From contig CAJQUW010014304.1 of the NCBI GenBank assembly GCA_907163375.1, positions 124,001 through 188,000 on the forward strand: a DNA stretch of 64,000 nt, in the 5' to 3' direction. Position numbers and translations under genes: made by a program. Shown piece by piece: positions 8,890 to 18,604 of this stretch (position 1 is the first letter of the stretch; each line of letters begins with the position of its first letter). A model generated the notes under the pieces. That model was not told the origin of the DNA, did not search any database, and saw only the letters and a program-made list of their open reading frames with translations. The stretch is from Prostheceraeus crozeri. Lineage: Eukaryota > Platyhelminthes > Polycladida > Euryleptidae.

Positions 8890-8954
8890 ATTACCTAGGT
8901 GTGGGATTCGGTGCTGAGCGAAGCGATGCGCCGAATCCTATACCCTATACTACT
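8890..8954 (-). repeat. Right terminus of the Polinton
   Basis: Read inward from 8954 the end is AGTAGTATAGGG, then a GC-rich stretch with GATTCGGCGCATCGCTTCGC. The base after it (8955) begins TACTCC, part of the 28-bp satellite. Whether the end is at 8954 or three bases earlier cannot be decided without the left terminus. Confidence 0.6.
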
Positions 8955-11900
8955 TACTCCTACAGACTTCAAAATCCGCATCTACTACAGTAGACGTCAA
9001 CATCGGCATCCCAACCGCGGACTTCGACATCTGCATCTACTTCTGCAGGCTTCAAAATCCGCATCTACTCCCGCAGACTTCAACATCCGCATCTACTTCT
9101 ACAGACTTCAACATCGGCATCTAACACTTCAGACATCATAATCCCCATCTACTCCCGTAGACTTCAAAATCCACATCTACTCCAGAAGGCTTCAACATCC
9201 GCATATACTCCCACAGACTTCAGCATCCGAAGCTACTTCCACAGACTTTGACATCCGCATCTACTCCCACAGACCTAAACATTCACATCTACTACCGCAG
9301 ACTTCAGCATCCGCATCTACTCCCACAGTCGTCAACATCCGTATGTCCTCCGACAGACGTCAACATCCGCATCTACTCACCCGGACTTCAACATCCACAT
9401 CTCCTCCCACAGACTTCAACATCCGCATCTACTCCCGTAGACGTCAACCTCTGCATCTAACTCCGCAGACTTTAACATCCGCATCTACTCCCATAGACGT
9501 CAACATCCGCATCTGCTTGCGCAGACTTCAGCATCCACATCTACCGCCGCAGACTTCAACATCCGCATCTACCCCCGCTGACTTCAACAACTACATCCAC
9601 TACCGCAGACTTTAACATCCGGATCTACCCCCGCAGATTTCAACATCCCAATCTACTCCCACAGACTTCAAAATCCGCATCTACTCCTAGAGTTTTCAAC
9701 ATCCACATCTACTCCCGCAGACTTCAGCATGGTCATCTACTTCTGCTGACATCAAAATCCGAAACTACTCCCATAGACGTCAACATCCTCATCCACTACC
9801 ACAGACTTCAACATCCGCATCTACTCCCGCAGACATCAACATCCGCATCTACTCCCGCAGGCTTCAACATCCGCATCTACTCCCGCAGACTTCAACATCC
9901 CCATCTACTTCCACAGACTTCAACATCCACATCTACTCCCGCAGACTTCAACATCCACTCCCCCTGCCGCAGACTTCAACATCCGCATCAACTGCCGCAG
10001 GCTTCAACATCCACGTCTCTCCCGCAGACTTCAACATCCGCATCTACTCCCGCGGACCTCAACATTCGCACATACTCCCGCAGACATCAACATCCGCATC
10101 TACTTCCGCAGACTTCAACATCCGCATCTACTCCCGCAGACTTCAACATCCTCATCTACTCCCGCAGACTTCAAAATCCGCATCTACTCCCACAGTATTC
10201 AACATCGGCATCTCAACCACGGACTTCAACATCCGAATCAACTCCCACAGAATATAGCATCCGCATCTACTCCCACAGTTTTCAACATCCGCATCTACTC
10301 CCTTAGACCTCAACATTCACATCAACTCCTCAGACTTCAGCATCCGCATCTACTCTCGCTGACTTCAACATCCGCATCTACTCCCTCAGACTTCAACATC
10401 CGCATCTACTCCCGCAGACATCAACATCCGGATCTACTACCACGGACTTCAACATCCGCATCGACTCCCACAGACCTCAACATTCACATCTACTCCCGCA
10501 GACTTCAACATCCGCATCTACTCTCCTGGACTTCAACATTCGCATCTACTCCTACAGACTTCAACATCCACATCTCCTCCCACAGATTTCAACATCCGCA
10601 TCTACTCCCACAGATTTCAACATCCGCATCTACTCCCGTAGACGTCAACATCGGCATCTCAACCATGACTTCAACATCCGCATCTACTTCTGCAGGCTTC
10701 AACATCCGCATCTACTCCCGCAGACTTCAACATCCGCATCTACTTCCACAGACTTCAACATCGGCATCTAACACTGCAGACATCATAATCCCCATATACT
10801 CCCGTAGACTTCAAAATCCGCATCTACTTCTGCAGGCTTCAACATCCGCATCTACTCCCACAGACTTCATCATCAGCAGCTACTACCACAGACTTCAACA
10901 TCATGATCTACTCCCGCAGACTTCAACATTCGCATCTATTCCTGCAGACTTCAACATCCACATCTTCTACTGCAGACTTCAAAATCCACATCTACTCCCG
11001 CAGACTTCAACATCCGCATCCAATCCCGCAGACATCAACATCCGGATCTACTACCACTGACTTCAACATCCGCATCGACTCCCACAGACCTCAACATTCA
11101 CATCTACTCCCGCAGACTTCAACATCCCTATCTACTCCCCTGCACTTCAACATTCGCATCTACTCCTACAGACTTCAAAATCCGCATCTACTACAGTAGA
11201 CGTCAACATCGGCATCCCAACCGCGGACTTCGACATCTGCATCTACTTCTGCAGGCTTCAAAATCCGCATCTACTCCCGCAGACTTCAACATCCGCATCT
11301 ACTTCTACAGACTTCAACATCGGCATCTAACACTTCAGACATCATAATCCCCATCTTCTCCCGTAGACTTCAAAATCCACATCTACTCCAGAAGGCTTCA
11401 ACATCCGCATATACTCCCACAGACTTCAGCATCCGAAGCTACTTCCACAGACTTTGACATCCGCATCTACTCCCACAGACCTAAACATTCACATCTACTA
11501 CCGCAGACTTCAGCATCCGCATCTACTCCCACAGTCGTCAACATCCGTATGTCCTCCGACAGACGTCAACATCCGCATCTACTCACCCGGACTTCAACAT
11601 CCACATCTCCTCCCACAGACTTCAACATCCGCATCTACTCCAGTAGACGTCAACCTCGGCATCTAACTCCGCAGACTTTAACATCCGCATCTACTCCCAT
11701 AGACGTCAACATCCGCATCTGCTTGCGCAGACTTCAGCATCCACATCTACCGCCGCAGACTTCAACATCCGCATCTACCCCCGCTGACTTCAACAACTAC
11801 ATCCACTACCGCAGACTTTAACATCCGGATCTACCCCCGCAGATTTCAACATCCCAATCTACTCCCACAGACTTCTAAATCCGCATCTACTCCTAGAGTT

Positions 11901-13525
11901 TTCAACATCCACATCTACTCCCGCAGACTTCAGCATGGTCATCTACTTCTGCTGACATCAAAATCCGAAACTACTCCCATAGACGTCAACATCCTCATCC
12001 ACTACCACAGACTTCAACATCCGCATCTACTCCCGCAGACATCAACATCCGCATCTACTCCCGCAGGCTTCAACATCCGCATCTACTCCCGCAGACTTCA
12101 ACATCCCCATCTACTTCCACAGACTTCAACATCCACATCTACTCCCGCAGACTTCAACATCCACTCCCCCTGCCGCAGACTTCAACATCCGCATCAACTG
12201 CCGCAGGCTTCAACATCCACGTCTCTCCCGCAGACTTCAACATCCGCATCTACTCCCGCGGACCTCAACATTCGCACATACTCCCGCAGACATCAACATC
12301 CGCATCTACTTCCGCAGACTTCAACATCCGCATCTACTCCCGCAGACTTCAACATCCTCATCTACTCCCGCAGACTTCAAAATCCGCATCTACTCCCACA
12401 GTATTCAACATCGGCATCTCAACCACGGACTTCAACATCCGAATCTACTCCCACAGAATATAGCATCCGCATCTACTCCCACAGTTTTCAACATCCGCAT
12501 CTACTCCCTTAGACCTCAACATTCACATCAACTCCTCAGACTTCAGCATCCGCATCTACTCTCGCTGACTTCAACATCCGCATCTACTCCCTCAGACTTC
12601 AACATCCGCATCTACTCCCGCAGACATCAACATCCGGATCTACTACCACAGACTTCAACATCCGCATCGACTCCCACAGACCTCAACATTCACATCTACT
12701 CCCGCAGACTTCAACATCCGCATCTACTCTCCTGGACTTCAACATTCGCATCTACTCCTACAGACTTCAACATCCACATCTCCTCCCACAGATTTCAACA
12801 TCCGCATCTACTCCCACAGATTTCAACATCCGCATCTACTCCCGTAGACGTCAACATCGGCATCTCAACCATGACTTCAACATCCGCATCTACTTCTGCA
12901 GGCTTCAACATCCGCATCTACTCCCGCAGACTTCAACATCCGCATCTACTTCCACAGACTTCAACATCGGCATCTAACACTGCAGACATCATAATCCCCA
13001 TATACTCCCGTAGACTTCAAAATCCGCATCTACTTCTGCAGGCTTCAACATCCGCATCTACTCCCACAGACTTCATCATCAGCAGCTACTACCACAGACT
13101 TCAACATCATGATCTACTCCCGCAGACTTCAACATTCACATCTACTCCCGCAGACTTCAGCATCCGCATCTACTCCCACAGTCGTCAACATCCGTATGTC
13201 CTCCGACAGACGTCAACATCCTCATCTACTCCCGCAGACTTCAACATCCGCATCTACTCACGCAGACTTCAACATCCTAATCTACTTCCGCAGACTTAAA
13301 CATCCGCATCTACTCCCGCGGACTCCAGCATCCGCATCTACTCCCGTAGACGTCAACATCGGTATCTAACACCTCAGACTTTAACATCCGCATCTACTCC
13401 CATAGACGTCAACACCCGCATCTACTCCCGCGGACCTCAACATTCGCACATCCGCCCGCAGACCTCAACATCCGCATCTACTTCATCAGAATTCAACTTC
13501 CGCATCTAACACGGCATATATAAAA
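8955..13525 (+). repeat. 28-bp minisatellite with 2.2-kb higher-order duplication
   Basis: Tandem units of 28 bp with consensus CTTCAACATCCGCATCTACT followed by CCCGCAGA. Because 28 is not a multiple of three, each reading frame cycles through three peptide phases, making a pseudo-protein repeat of 28 residues; these frames are not genes. A block from 8955 to about 10,925 is repeated from 11,161 to about 13,131 with period 2,206. The array starts at the Polinton end and is interrupted at 13,531 by the giant palindrome, resuming at 43,435. Confidence 0.95.
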
Positions 13526-13531
13526 ATCCTC
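13526..13531 (+). repeat. Target site duplication, left copy (ATCCTC)
   Basis: Six bases directly before the left AGTAGTAAC end, identical to 43429-43434. The word also occurs in other satellite units, so identity alone is weak, but the restored unit phase supports it. Confidence 0.8.
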
Positions 13532-13820
13532 AGTAGTAACAAAAGGTCCAGAATAAACACAGCGCGCCCCCCCTCCCCCTCCCCCCCCCTCTGGAACGAC
13601 AGAGGTTGTGGTCTGTCGTGGTGTGCCGGCCAGGTTGGTTCACAACATGTTCGCTCACTCCCCCCCCCCTCTGCAACGACAGAGTGTGAGACTCGAGTGA
13701 GTTGGTCCGACCGCCTGGTTGACTTGGGCGACCGTCCAGGTTGACGTGGGCGACCGTCTAGGTTGACGTGGGCGACCGTCTAGGTTGACATGGGCGACCG
13801 TCCAGGTTGTCGTGGATGGT
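13532..13820 (+). repeat. Terminal block of left arm: C-runs and 22-bp repeats
   Basis: Holds C-rich runs followed by CTCTGGAACGACAGAG and CTCTGCAACGACAGAG hairpin-like words, then four copies of a 22-bp unit of the form GTTGACGTGGGCGACCGTCT at about 13,720-13,810. The same block is mirrored at the right end. Confidence 0.8.
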
Positions 13821-14900
13821 GAAATGGCTGCCAGATTCGGATTCAGCGTAAAATTCTGCATCTGTGATGTGATTTCCAGCTCAATCGGCGAGAAAAACTG
13901 TTTCTTCAAAATTTTGGCAGAGTTAAAATGTGGGACGTTTTGGTGTGTAGCGCCCAAACGAAGCATCGGATGAGAAAACGGAGGCCAGATTCGGAATCTA
14001 CGTGAAATTTTGGGTTAGGAAGGATGTTTCCAGCGAAATCGGAGAGAAAAAATTTTTCGCTGACGTCCCCCCCCCCTCTGGACAGCTTGCTTCGATTTTG
14101 GCTTCCAGTGGACGGATTTTGTCGTGCGATAGCTCGTTTGAAAGCTAAGAGTGAGACAAATTCAATGAAAGAATCGGCTTGTTCCTATCTGTCTTCGTTT
14201 AGATGTGAGACACCATTTAAGATTTTGGGACATTGGTGAAAAACGACAGAGTTAGAATTTGGGACGTTTTGGGCTCTAGCTTCAAAACGAAGCATCGGAT
14301 GAGAAAACGGATTTCAGATTTGGAATCAGCGTGAAATTCTGCATCTGTATGGTGAGTTTCAAGTCAATCGGAGAGAAAAAATTTTTCGCTGACGTCCCCC
14401 CCCCTCTGGACAGCTTGCTTCGATTTTGGCTTCCAGTGGACGGATTTTGTCGTGCGATAGCTCGTTTGAAAGCTAAGAGTGAGACAAATTCAATGAAAGA
14501 ATCGGCTTGTTCCTATCTGTCTTCGTTTAGATGTGAGACGCCATTTAAGATTTTGGGACATTGGTGAAAAACGACAGAGTTAGAATTTGGGACGTTTTGG
14601 GCTGTAGCTTCAAAACGAAGCATCGGATTGGAAAACGGATTTCAGATTTGGAATCAGCGTCAAATTCTTTATCTGTATGGTGAGTTTCATGTCAGTCGGA
14701 GAGTTTCAAGTCAATCGGCGAGAAAAATTTTCAACATTTTTCGAAAAAACGACAGAGTTAGAATTTTTGCGATGGCTGCCTACTGTAGAGCCAAAACGAA
14801 GCATCGGATGGGAAAACGGAGGCCAGATTCGGATTCAGCGTCAAATTCTACATGGAAATGGTGTATTTCCAGCTCAATCGGAGCACTAGAACCGGAGATA
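13820..14900 (+). repeat. Left-arm copy of the higher-order array (2 full units)
   Basis: Built from modules of about 162 bp: two related modules (both containing CATCCGATGCTTCG-type words and ending in ACGACAGAGTTAGAATT) and one distinct module carrying TGACGTC beside a C-run (at about 14,062-14,078 and 14,390-14,405). The short frames starting MLRFWLPVDGF that recur here are by-products of the repeat. Confidence 0.85.
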
Positions 14901-14919
14901 GACGGGATTTTTAGTGTTT

Positions 14920-15014
14920 GGATGATGGGTATTACGTCATCAGCTGATCGCCACACACTATATAAGCTGGGAACCGACGGAGACTTGTCATTTAGAGGAG
15001 AACGATTGTCAGAG
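14920..15014 (+). promoter_or_regulatory. Promoter of the 366-residue gene, left arm
   Basis: A CRE-like TTACGTCA next to the palindrome ATCAGCTGAT lies at about 14,931-14,950. TATATAAG is at 14959-14966, and a TCATTT initiator-like word has its A at 14990, 31 bp after the TATA start. The probable first exon ends CAGAG before GTAGGT at 15015, a good 5' splice site. The matching acceptor TTTTCTTTGCAG ends at 16213, seven bases before the ATG. Confidence 0.65.
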
Positions 15015-15444
15015 GTAGGTCGTCTCTCTGAGCTCCGATGATAGCTTCGGACATTCCAAATTCCAAGTTTCTGTAAGAAACCGACTTAGAAAATTTCATT
15101 GCTGATATCAGCTAAGCCGTCAGACTTAGAGGTTCGCCAGGAGATGGCCTTCGTCTCCAGGCCATAAAAGACTCCAAAACTTTAAAGGCTTGTAACTTTG
15201 CTTCTACAAGTCCGTTTGACTTGATTCAAAAAGGGTTCGGTCGCTATTGACCTGGCCTAAGTGACAAACTACTTATAAAATTTCATAAGTAGTGCTAAAA
15301 AGTTGAAAAATTTAAATTCACTAGTTTTGGAGGTTTTCTGGGGTTTTCGACCCTGCTGAAGTCAATGAAAGCATTTTTAATGATGTCTGAGCCAGTCTTC
15401 TCATGCTATAAGCGGCTTTTCACTGAAAGCGAGCAAGACACGGA

Positions 15445-15660
15445 GAGTTTTGCTGTAATATTCCACTGACAGGGTGTTCCTTCGGGACGGCGGACGATGC
15501 CGTAGTGATAAGTGTGGCAAGGGAGTGTGTCATAGTTTAGACCGTAACCGCTGGGGCAACTCATGTCTCATGTTGGGCATTTGACACAGTTCTCAACGTA
15601 GCACTTTGAACGCCAATCGGTTGAGTCTTAGCTATCTTGTCATGGGTGGCCTCTAAACAT
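15445..15660 (+). ncRNA. Structured cassette C1, left arm (candidate RNA or intron element)
   Basis: One of three related cassettes. Ordered conserved words: TGTAATATTCC; GTTCCTTCGGGACGGCGG, with a TCC-TTCG-GGA hairpin; an ACGGC...GCCGT stem; TTAGACCGTAACC; CTCATGTTGGGC; CTCAACGTAG. It lies within the probable 5'UTR intron of the larger gene. No protein frame is shared by the three cassettes. RNA nature is inference. Confidence 0.4.
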
Positions 15661-15698
15661 CTCCATTGCAAAAACGCTGGTGAATCAAGCTCTCTACG

Positions 15699-15785
15699 GC
15701 TTGCTATCAAGCTGATCAAAGCAACAACTTGGGATGTTTCCTCAAGGTTTTCAAGTATGCGAAGTTCAAATCTGCTATCAGATTT
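15699..15785 (+). repeat. Two CTAT-loop hairpins, left arm
   Basis: GCTTG-CTAT-CAAGC at 15699-15712 and AAATCTG-CTAT-CAGATTT at 15768-15785. Both have loop CTAT closed by TG/CA, with different stems. Mirror copies at 30994-31007 and 30921-30938. Confidence 0.6.
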
Positions 15786-16094
15786 CAAATTTAACTAAGT
15801 CTAAGGCAGCTTTGAGGGGTTAGATCCCAGCTACTGTTCACTACCTTTGACTCGGCGTTCCTGTTACCACTTCGGGGCAGTGACAATGATGTCTTCAGCT
15901 GTAAAGAGCGGGTATCGGGGAAGATCTCTCACTTCCCTAGTGATCAGTACAAGGCCTTCGGGCTGTCGACGGGATCGAGTGCCACTCACTACACTCAAAT
16001 CTATCATTCCTCAGCCGAGGCCTTGGAGTTGGGATAAGATCCCCTCTGAGTAATACCTGTAACGGATTCATCAGCTTAACTTGTCTATCCTCAA

Positions 16095-16110
16095 GTAATG
16101 ATAGCATTAC
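16095..16110 (-). repeat. CTAT-loop hairpin in opposite orientation, left arm
   Basis: GTAATG-ATAG-CATTAC: read on the other strand this is GTAATG-CTAT-CATTAC, a perfect 6-bp stem. It is in the probable 5'UTR intron. Mirror copy at 30596-30611. Confidence 0.55.
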
Positions 16111-16219
16111 AGTATGACTTTGAAAACATAATCTTCACATTTACTGACATTTTATTTCTATACGTTGCGCTCTGCTCAGGTTTGATATCAAACTTTCTCA
16201 TTTTTCTTTGCAGTGAAAA

Positions 16220-17320
16220 ATGACCAAAGACGTGAATAAACGCCTACAATTTTTTAAATGCAGTTGTGGGGATGTGTTTAGGGGTGAGAATTTTCACCTT
16301 CACCATAAAAAGAATGCTGCGCATAGTGTTGCGGTTAAGGTGTGGTTTTGTGTGTGGTGTAATGTGAGGTGTGATGAAAGGAATGATGCCTTCAGTGAGT
16401 TGCACTCGAAGTGTGTATTCAGAAAAATTTCGAAAGTTTTGATGAAGAAGATGATGTGTGGTGAGCAGGGAATGCTGTATGAGGAGGGAATGTGTGCTCG
16501 TTTGCCACCAGTAGAGGTGGTAAATGTTGAAAAGCGTGTTGTGAGTGATGTAGATTTGGATGCGAGTACCTCCAAAAAGAGTAGAGTGATGTCGGTGAGT
16601 TGGATTTCATCGGATGATGAATGTATGAATGATGATTCGAGTGTTGCTGCTGCTGAGCGTGAGCTTGAGAAAGCTGTGAGGGCGATTGTGCCAGTACCCG
16701 AGGTGTTGGCACAATCAACGCCTAGACCTTCACCGAGGTGCGTTGAGAAAGTTGAGAGGTCGACTGTTCCGTGTGAAGTTGTGCTGTCGAGGGATGATGT
16801 GCGTGCTTATACGAATGTGAGGCATGAGTGTGCAAAGTTAGAAGGAAGAGTGAGATCGCTGAAGAGTACGCTGAAAGAGGTGACTGCTGAGCGTGATAGT
16901 TTGAAGTTGAATGCTGAGAGTGTGACTCAAAAGTTAAGGGAGTGTGCGGCTGCAAAAGAGAGTATGGTGAAGGAGAGAAAGTTGAAGGAAGAGGCGGTGA
17001 TGAAGTTTGAGAAGTGTGATCGAGAGCGAAGTGAGGAGCGCATGCTGAAGGAAGCGGCGCTTGAGGAAGTGAGTTTGTTGAAGAATGAGTTGGCGCGTTT
17101 GAAGGAGTGTGAGAAGGTGAAATCTCTCACAACTATGCACATCCCCATCGCAGGTGTCGTCCCTGACAAGCCAATTGTATATCTAAATATAAGCAACGAC
17201 GACACTCAGGAGTGCTACAGCTGTGCGGATGTCCGTTGCTACCATGTAAATATTCAACACACCGACGACATCCACATAGCTTGTTCAAAGCCATACAAGT
17301 ATCGTGAGTATAATGACTGA
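16220..17320 (+). CDS. 366-residue zinc-finger/coiled-coil protein, left arm
   Basis: No named family recognised. The N terminus has two zinc-binding-like clusters: C14, C16, H29, H35 and C44, C47, H62, C65. Then comes a linker with acidic and Ser-rich parts (about 100-160), a long coiled coil (about 205-310, many K/E/L heptads) and a C-terminal segment with further Cys/His residues. This suggests a DNA-binding or oligomeric structural protein. A good donor at 17304 (GTGAGT) and acceptor TTTCATTTCAG ending 17367 would replace the last residues EYND by AIKK with a stop at 17382-17384; which end is used is unknown. The ATG follows a 3' splice site by seven bases. The first 900 bases are markedly G/T-rich. 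The right-arm protein is identical. Confidence 0.7.
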   Translation: MTKDVNKRLQFFKCSCGDVFRGENFHLHHKKNAAHSVAVKVWFCVWCNVRCDERNDAFSELHSKCVFRKISKVLMKKMMCGEQGMLYEEGMCARLPPVEVVNVEKRVVSDVDLDASTSKKSRVMSVSWISSDDECMNDDSSVAAAERELEKAVRAIVPVPEVLAQSTPRPSPRCVEKVERSTVPCEVVLSRDDVRAYTNVRHECAKLEGRVRSLKSTLKEVTAERDSLKLNAESVTQKLRECAAAKESMVKERKLKEEAVMKFEKCDRERSEERMLKEAALEEVSLLKNELARLKECEKVKSLTTMHIPIAGVVPDKPIVYLNISNDDTQECYSCADVRCYHVNIQHTDDIHIACSKPYKYREYND

Positions 17321-17415
17321 GATATATCATCATGCCATCTTTCCAACTCTTACTTCTTTCATTTCAGGAGCCATAAAGAAGTAAAAGAAAGCTATTTCTT
17401 GTGAACGCACCAAAC

Positions 17416-17431
17416 GGCCTTTTTAAAGGCC
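17416..17431 (+). terminator. Histone-type 3' stem-loop after the 366-residue gene, left arm
   Basis: GGCCTT-TTTA-AAGGCC: a 6-bp stem with a 4-nt loop. Key features of the histone mRNA stem-loop are met: GG at the base, a top U-A pair, a UYUN-type loop, CCAAAC just before and AC just after. It begins 31 nt after the spliced stop at 17384 (95 nt after the unspliced stop). A downstream purine-rich U7-binding element is not obvious here. Confidence 0.5.
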
Positions 17432-17586
17432 ACTCTTAATGTGGCTAGATCGGTCCCAAGCCCGACAGCATCTTCGGATGTGAACACAGAGGGAGAGTCT
17501 ACAATTAAAACTTAGTAAAATAGATGTGTGAGATGGATTCAACCCGAATCCTATAACACCTTTACATTTACTGACTATACATTTGT

Positions 17587-17647
17587 CCTGCTATCAGGTT
17601 GTTTTGACTTGCTATCTAGTTGAATAGTCTCTTGCTATCAAGAGATT
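17587..17647 (+). repeat. Three CTAT-loop hairpins, left arm
   Basis: CCTG-CTAT-CAGG at 17587-17598; ACTTG-CTAT-CTAGT with one mismatch at 17607-17620; and a 9-bp stem with core CTCTTG-CTAT-CAAGAG at 17626-17647. All carry the same loop directly before cassette C2. Mirror copies at about 29059-29119. Confidence 0.6.
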
Positions 17648-17664
17648 CACTTCTGCTCATAAAG

Positions 17665-17860
17665 CACATCATCGCTGTAATACCTCCTTTGCTCGAGCGT
17701 TCCTTCGGGACGGCGGGTACTGCCGTAGAGGGATTGTGTTGCACGGGTTGTTCGTCGTTTGTTAGACCGAAACCTCTGAGCCGTTGCTCATGTTGGGCGT
17801 TCGACTTCATACTCAACGTGACGTTTTCTCTCGCCAGGTCAGAGTACTTCAGCCATTCGA
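17665..17860 (+). ncRNA. Structured cassette C2, left arm
   Basis: Shares the ordered words of C1: TGTAATACCTCC, GTTCCTTCGGGACGGCGG, an ACGGC...GCCGT stem with a different loop, TTAGACCGAAACC, CTCATGTTGGGC and CTCAACGTG. It is followed by a pyrimidine tract ending CTTCCCTTTTCAG at about 17,992, which looks like a 3' splice site, as C1 is. The weak frames here run in both directions and are not supported as genes. Confidence 0.4.
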
Positions 17861-18017
17861 CAAAGGTTAGTCTTTATGATATGGAGTAGAGTGAAATGTA
17901 ATTCATTAGATGTCCCTTCAATGATTGCTCCCATGATAAACGTTGATGAGACAAATGAAATGATTCTCATCTTCCCTTTTCAGCGATTGAAATCTACTAA
18001 CACACTACCGTATAATC

Positions 18018-18131
18018 GGCCACTATGGGGCAAGACATGATAGAGCCTCCACGCGCTTTGCCCTGGGCAGTCTTTAGACTGGCGAATACTATCATTAAGT
18101 TGAATCTGCTATCAGTCAACTTGAACGTTGC
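18018..18131 (+). repeat. 114-bp direct repeat, first copy (partner 18493-18606)
   Basis: Begins GGCCACTATGGGGCAAGACA and matches 18493-18606 at constant offset 475 with a few substitutions. The two copies flank the 88-residue gene, one upstream of its TATA box and one starting inside its 3' stem-loop. Each contains a CTAT-loop hairpin (around 18,097-18,122 and 18,572-18,597) with stems AAGTTGA/TCAACTT and CTG/CAG. Mirrored in the right arm. Confidence 0.75.
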
Positions 18132-18145
18132 GTCGTGTTAGAGGG

Positions 18146-18184
18146 TATATAAACCACTGCCTCTCATTTCATTTCATTTCAATC
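18146..18184 (+). promoter_or_regulatory. TATA promoter of the 88-residue gene, left arm
   Basis: TATATAAA at 18146-18153, then a triple TCATTTCATTTCATTTC tract; an initiator A near 18176 would lie 30 bp after the TATA start and leave a leader of only about nine bases. The ATG is 39 bp from the TATA box. Mirror copy: TATA at 28553-28560. Confidence 0.65.
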
Positions 18185-18451
18185 ATGCAGACGCCGAACA
18201 GTCAAGTCAGCTCTCCTCGCGGACCGCAGTTAAGACCGCGAAATTTATTTGATGAATTTGCTAGAATAGAGGAGCAAGACAGAGTTCACAACAATCTTGC
18301 TCGGATTGGCAATCCGATGACAGCAACTGCTGTCAATCCAACGGAATGGCGCTACATTCCACTTTTTAGTCATGTGCCAGTTAGTGTGGAAGTCGACAGT
18401 GCTACCAAAGAGAGAGTCAAAGACTCTCTCAGCAGAATTGGTAGGGTGTAA
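18185..18451 (+). CDS. 88-residue hypothetical protein, left arm
   Basis: Start chosen at the first ATG after the TATA box. The protein (MQTPNSQVSSPRGPQ...) is Pro/Arg/Ser-rich at the N terminus, then carries a charged segment (FDEFARIEEQDR) and two similar words, NNLARIGNP and DSLSRIGRV. No signal peptide, membrane segment or known domain is seen. The gene is intronless and compact: TATA box, very short leader, frame, then a histone-type stem-loop 30 nt after the stop. An identical gene sits in the other arm. Function unknown. Confidence 0.6.
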   Translation: MQTPNSQVSSPRGPQLRPRNLFDEFARIEEQDRVHNNLARIGNPMTATAVNPTEWRYIPLFSHVPVSVEVDSATKERVKDSLSRIGRV

Positions 18452-18480
18452 GATGACGTTACTCCCGAGAACGAACCATC

Positions 18481-18496
18481 GGCTCTCTTAAGGGCC
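18481..18496 (+). terminator. Histone-type 3' stem-loop after the 88-residue gene, left arm
   Basis: GGCTCT-CTTA-AGGGCC followed by ACCA, beginning 30 nt after the stop. The stem matches the histone GGCYCU/AGRGCC consensus with one G-U pair, and ACCA is the expected 3' flank. The loop CUUA departs from UYUN at its first base. Downstream GGGGCAAGACATGATAGA is purine-rich, where a U7-binding element would be expected. Confidence 0.55.
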
Positions 18497-18604
18497 ACCA
18501 TGGGGCAAGACATGATAGAACCTCCACGCGGTTTGCCCTGGGCAGTCTTCGGACTGGCGAATACTATCATTAAGTTGAATCTGCTATCAGTCAACTTGAA
18601 CGTT

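Larger units (their letters stand above)
1..8954. mobile_element. Polinton/Maverick (adintovirus-like) element, right-hand part; left end outside window
   Basis: Fossil of a capsid-bearing Polinton. Visible parts, left to right: packaging ATPase (-), zinc-finger protein (-), fibre-like coiled coil (+), small late protein (+), double jelly-roll major capsid protein (+), small hydrophobic late protein (+), phospholipase A2 plus integrase (+), adenain-type protease (-), an unknown frame (+), and a small late-domain protein (-). The family's protein-primed DNA polymerase B is not in the window and would be expected to the left. The core frames read through without visible breaks, so the visible portion looks whole and fairly young. 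The right end is placed at the AGTAGTATAGGG terminus (read inward), where the 28-bp satellite begins. Termini beginning AG and 6-bp target duplications are typical of Polintons; the duplication cannot be checked because the left end is absent. Confidence 0.85.
15015..16213 (+). other. Probable 5'UTR intron of the 366-residue gene, left arm
   Basis: Runs from GTAGGT to TTTTCTTTGCAG. It has no convincing protein gene. It contains structured cassette C1 and three CTAT-loop hairpins. The right-arm counterpart is about 30,493-31,690 and differs by a one-base change in an A-run near 15,670. Confidence 0.5.

Noticed and set aside
8899-13369. Many 70-142-residue frames rich in RIYSRRLQHPHLLPQTSTSAS
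   Set aside because: They are translations of the 28-bp satellite; three nucleotide periods give one 28-residue peptide period, and frames in several phases overlap.
16300-17205. Antisense frames of 68-99 residues over the 366-residue gene
   Set aside because: Shadows of the G/T-rich coding strand; the sense frame has promoter, splice site and 3' stem-loop context.
15699-18600. Regular hairpins as a CRISPR array or tRNA-like genes
   Set aside because: Stems differ, spacing is irregular, and no tRNA arms or Cas-like genes are present; the DNA is animal nuclear type.
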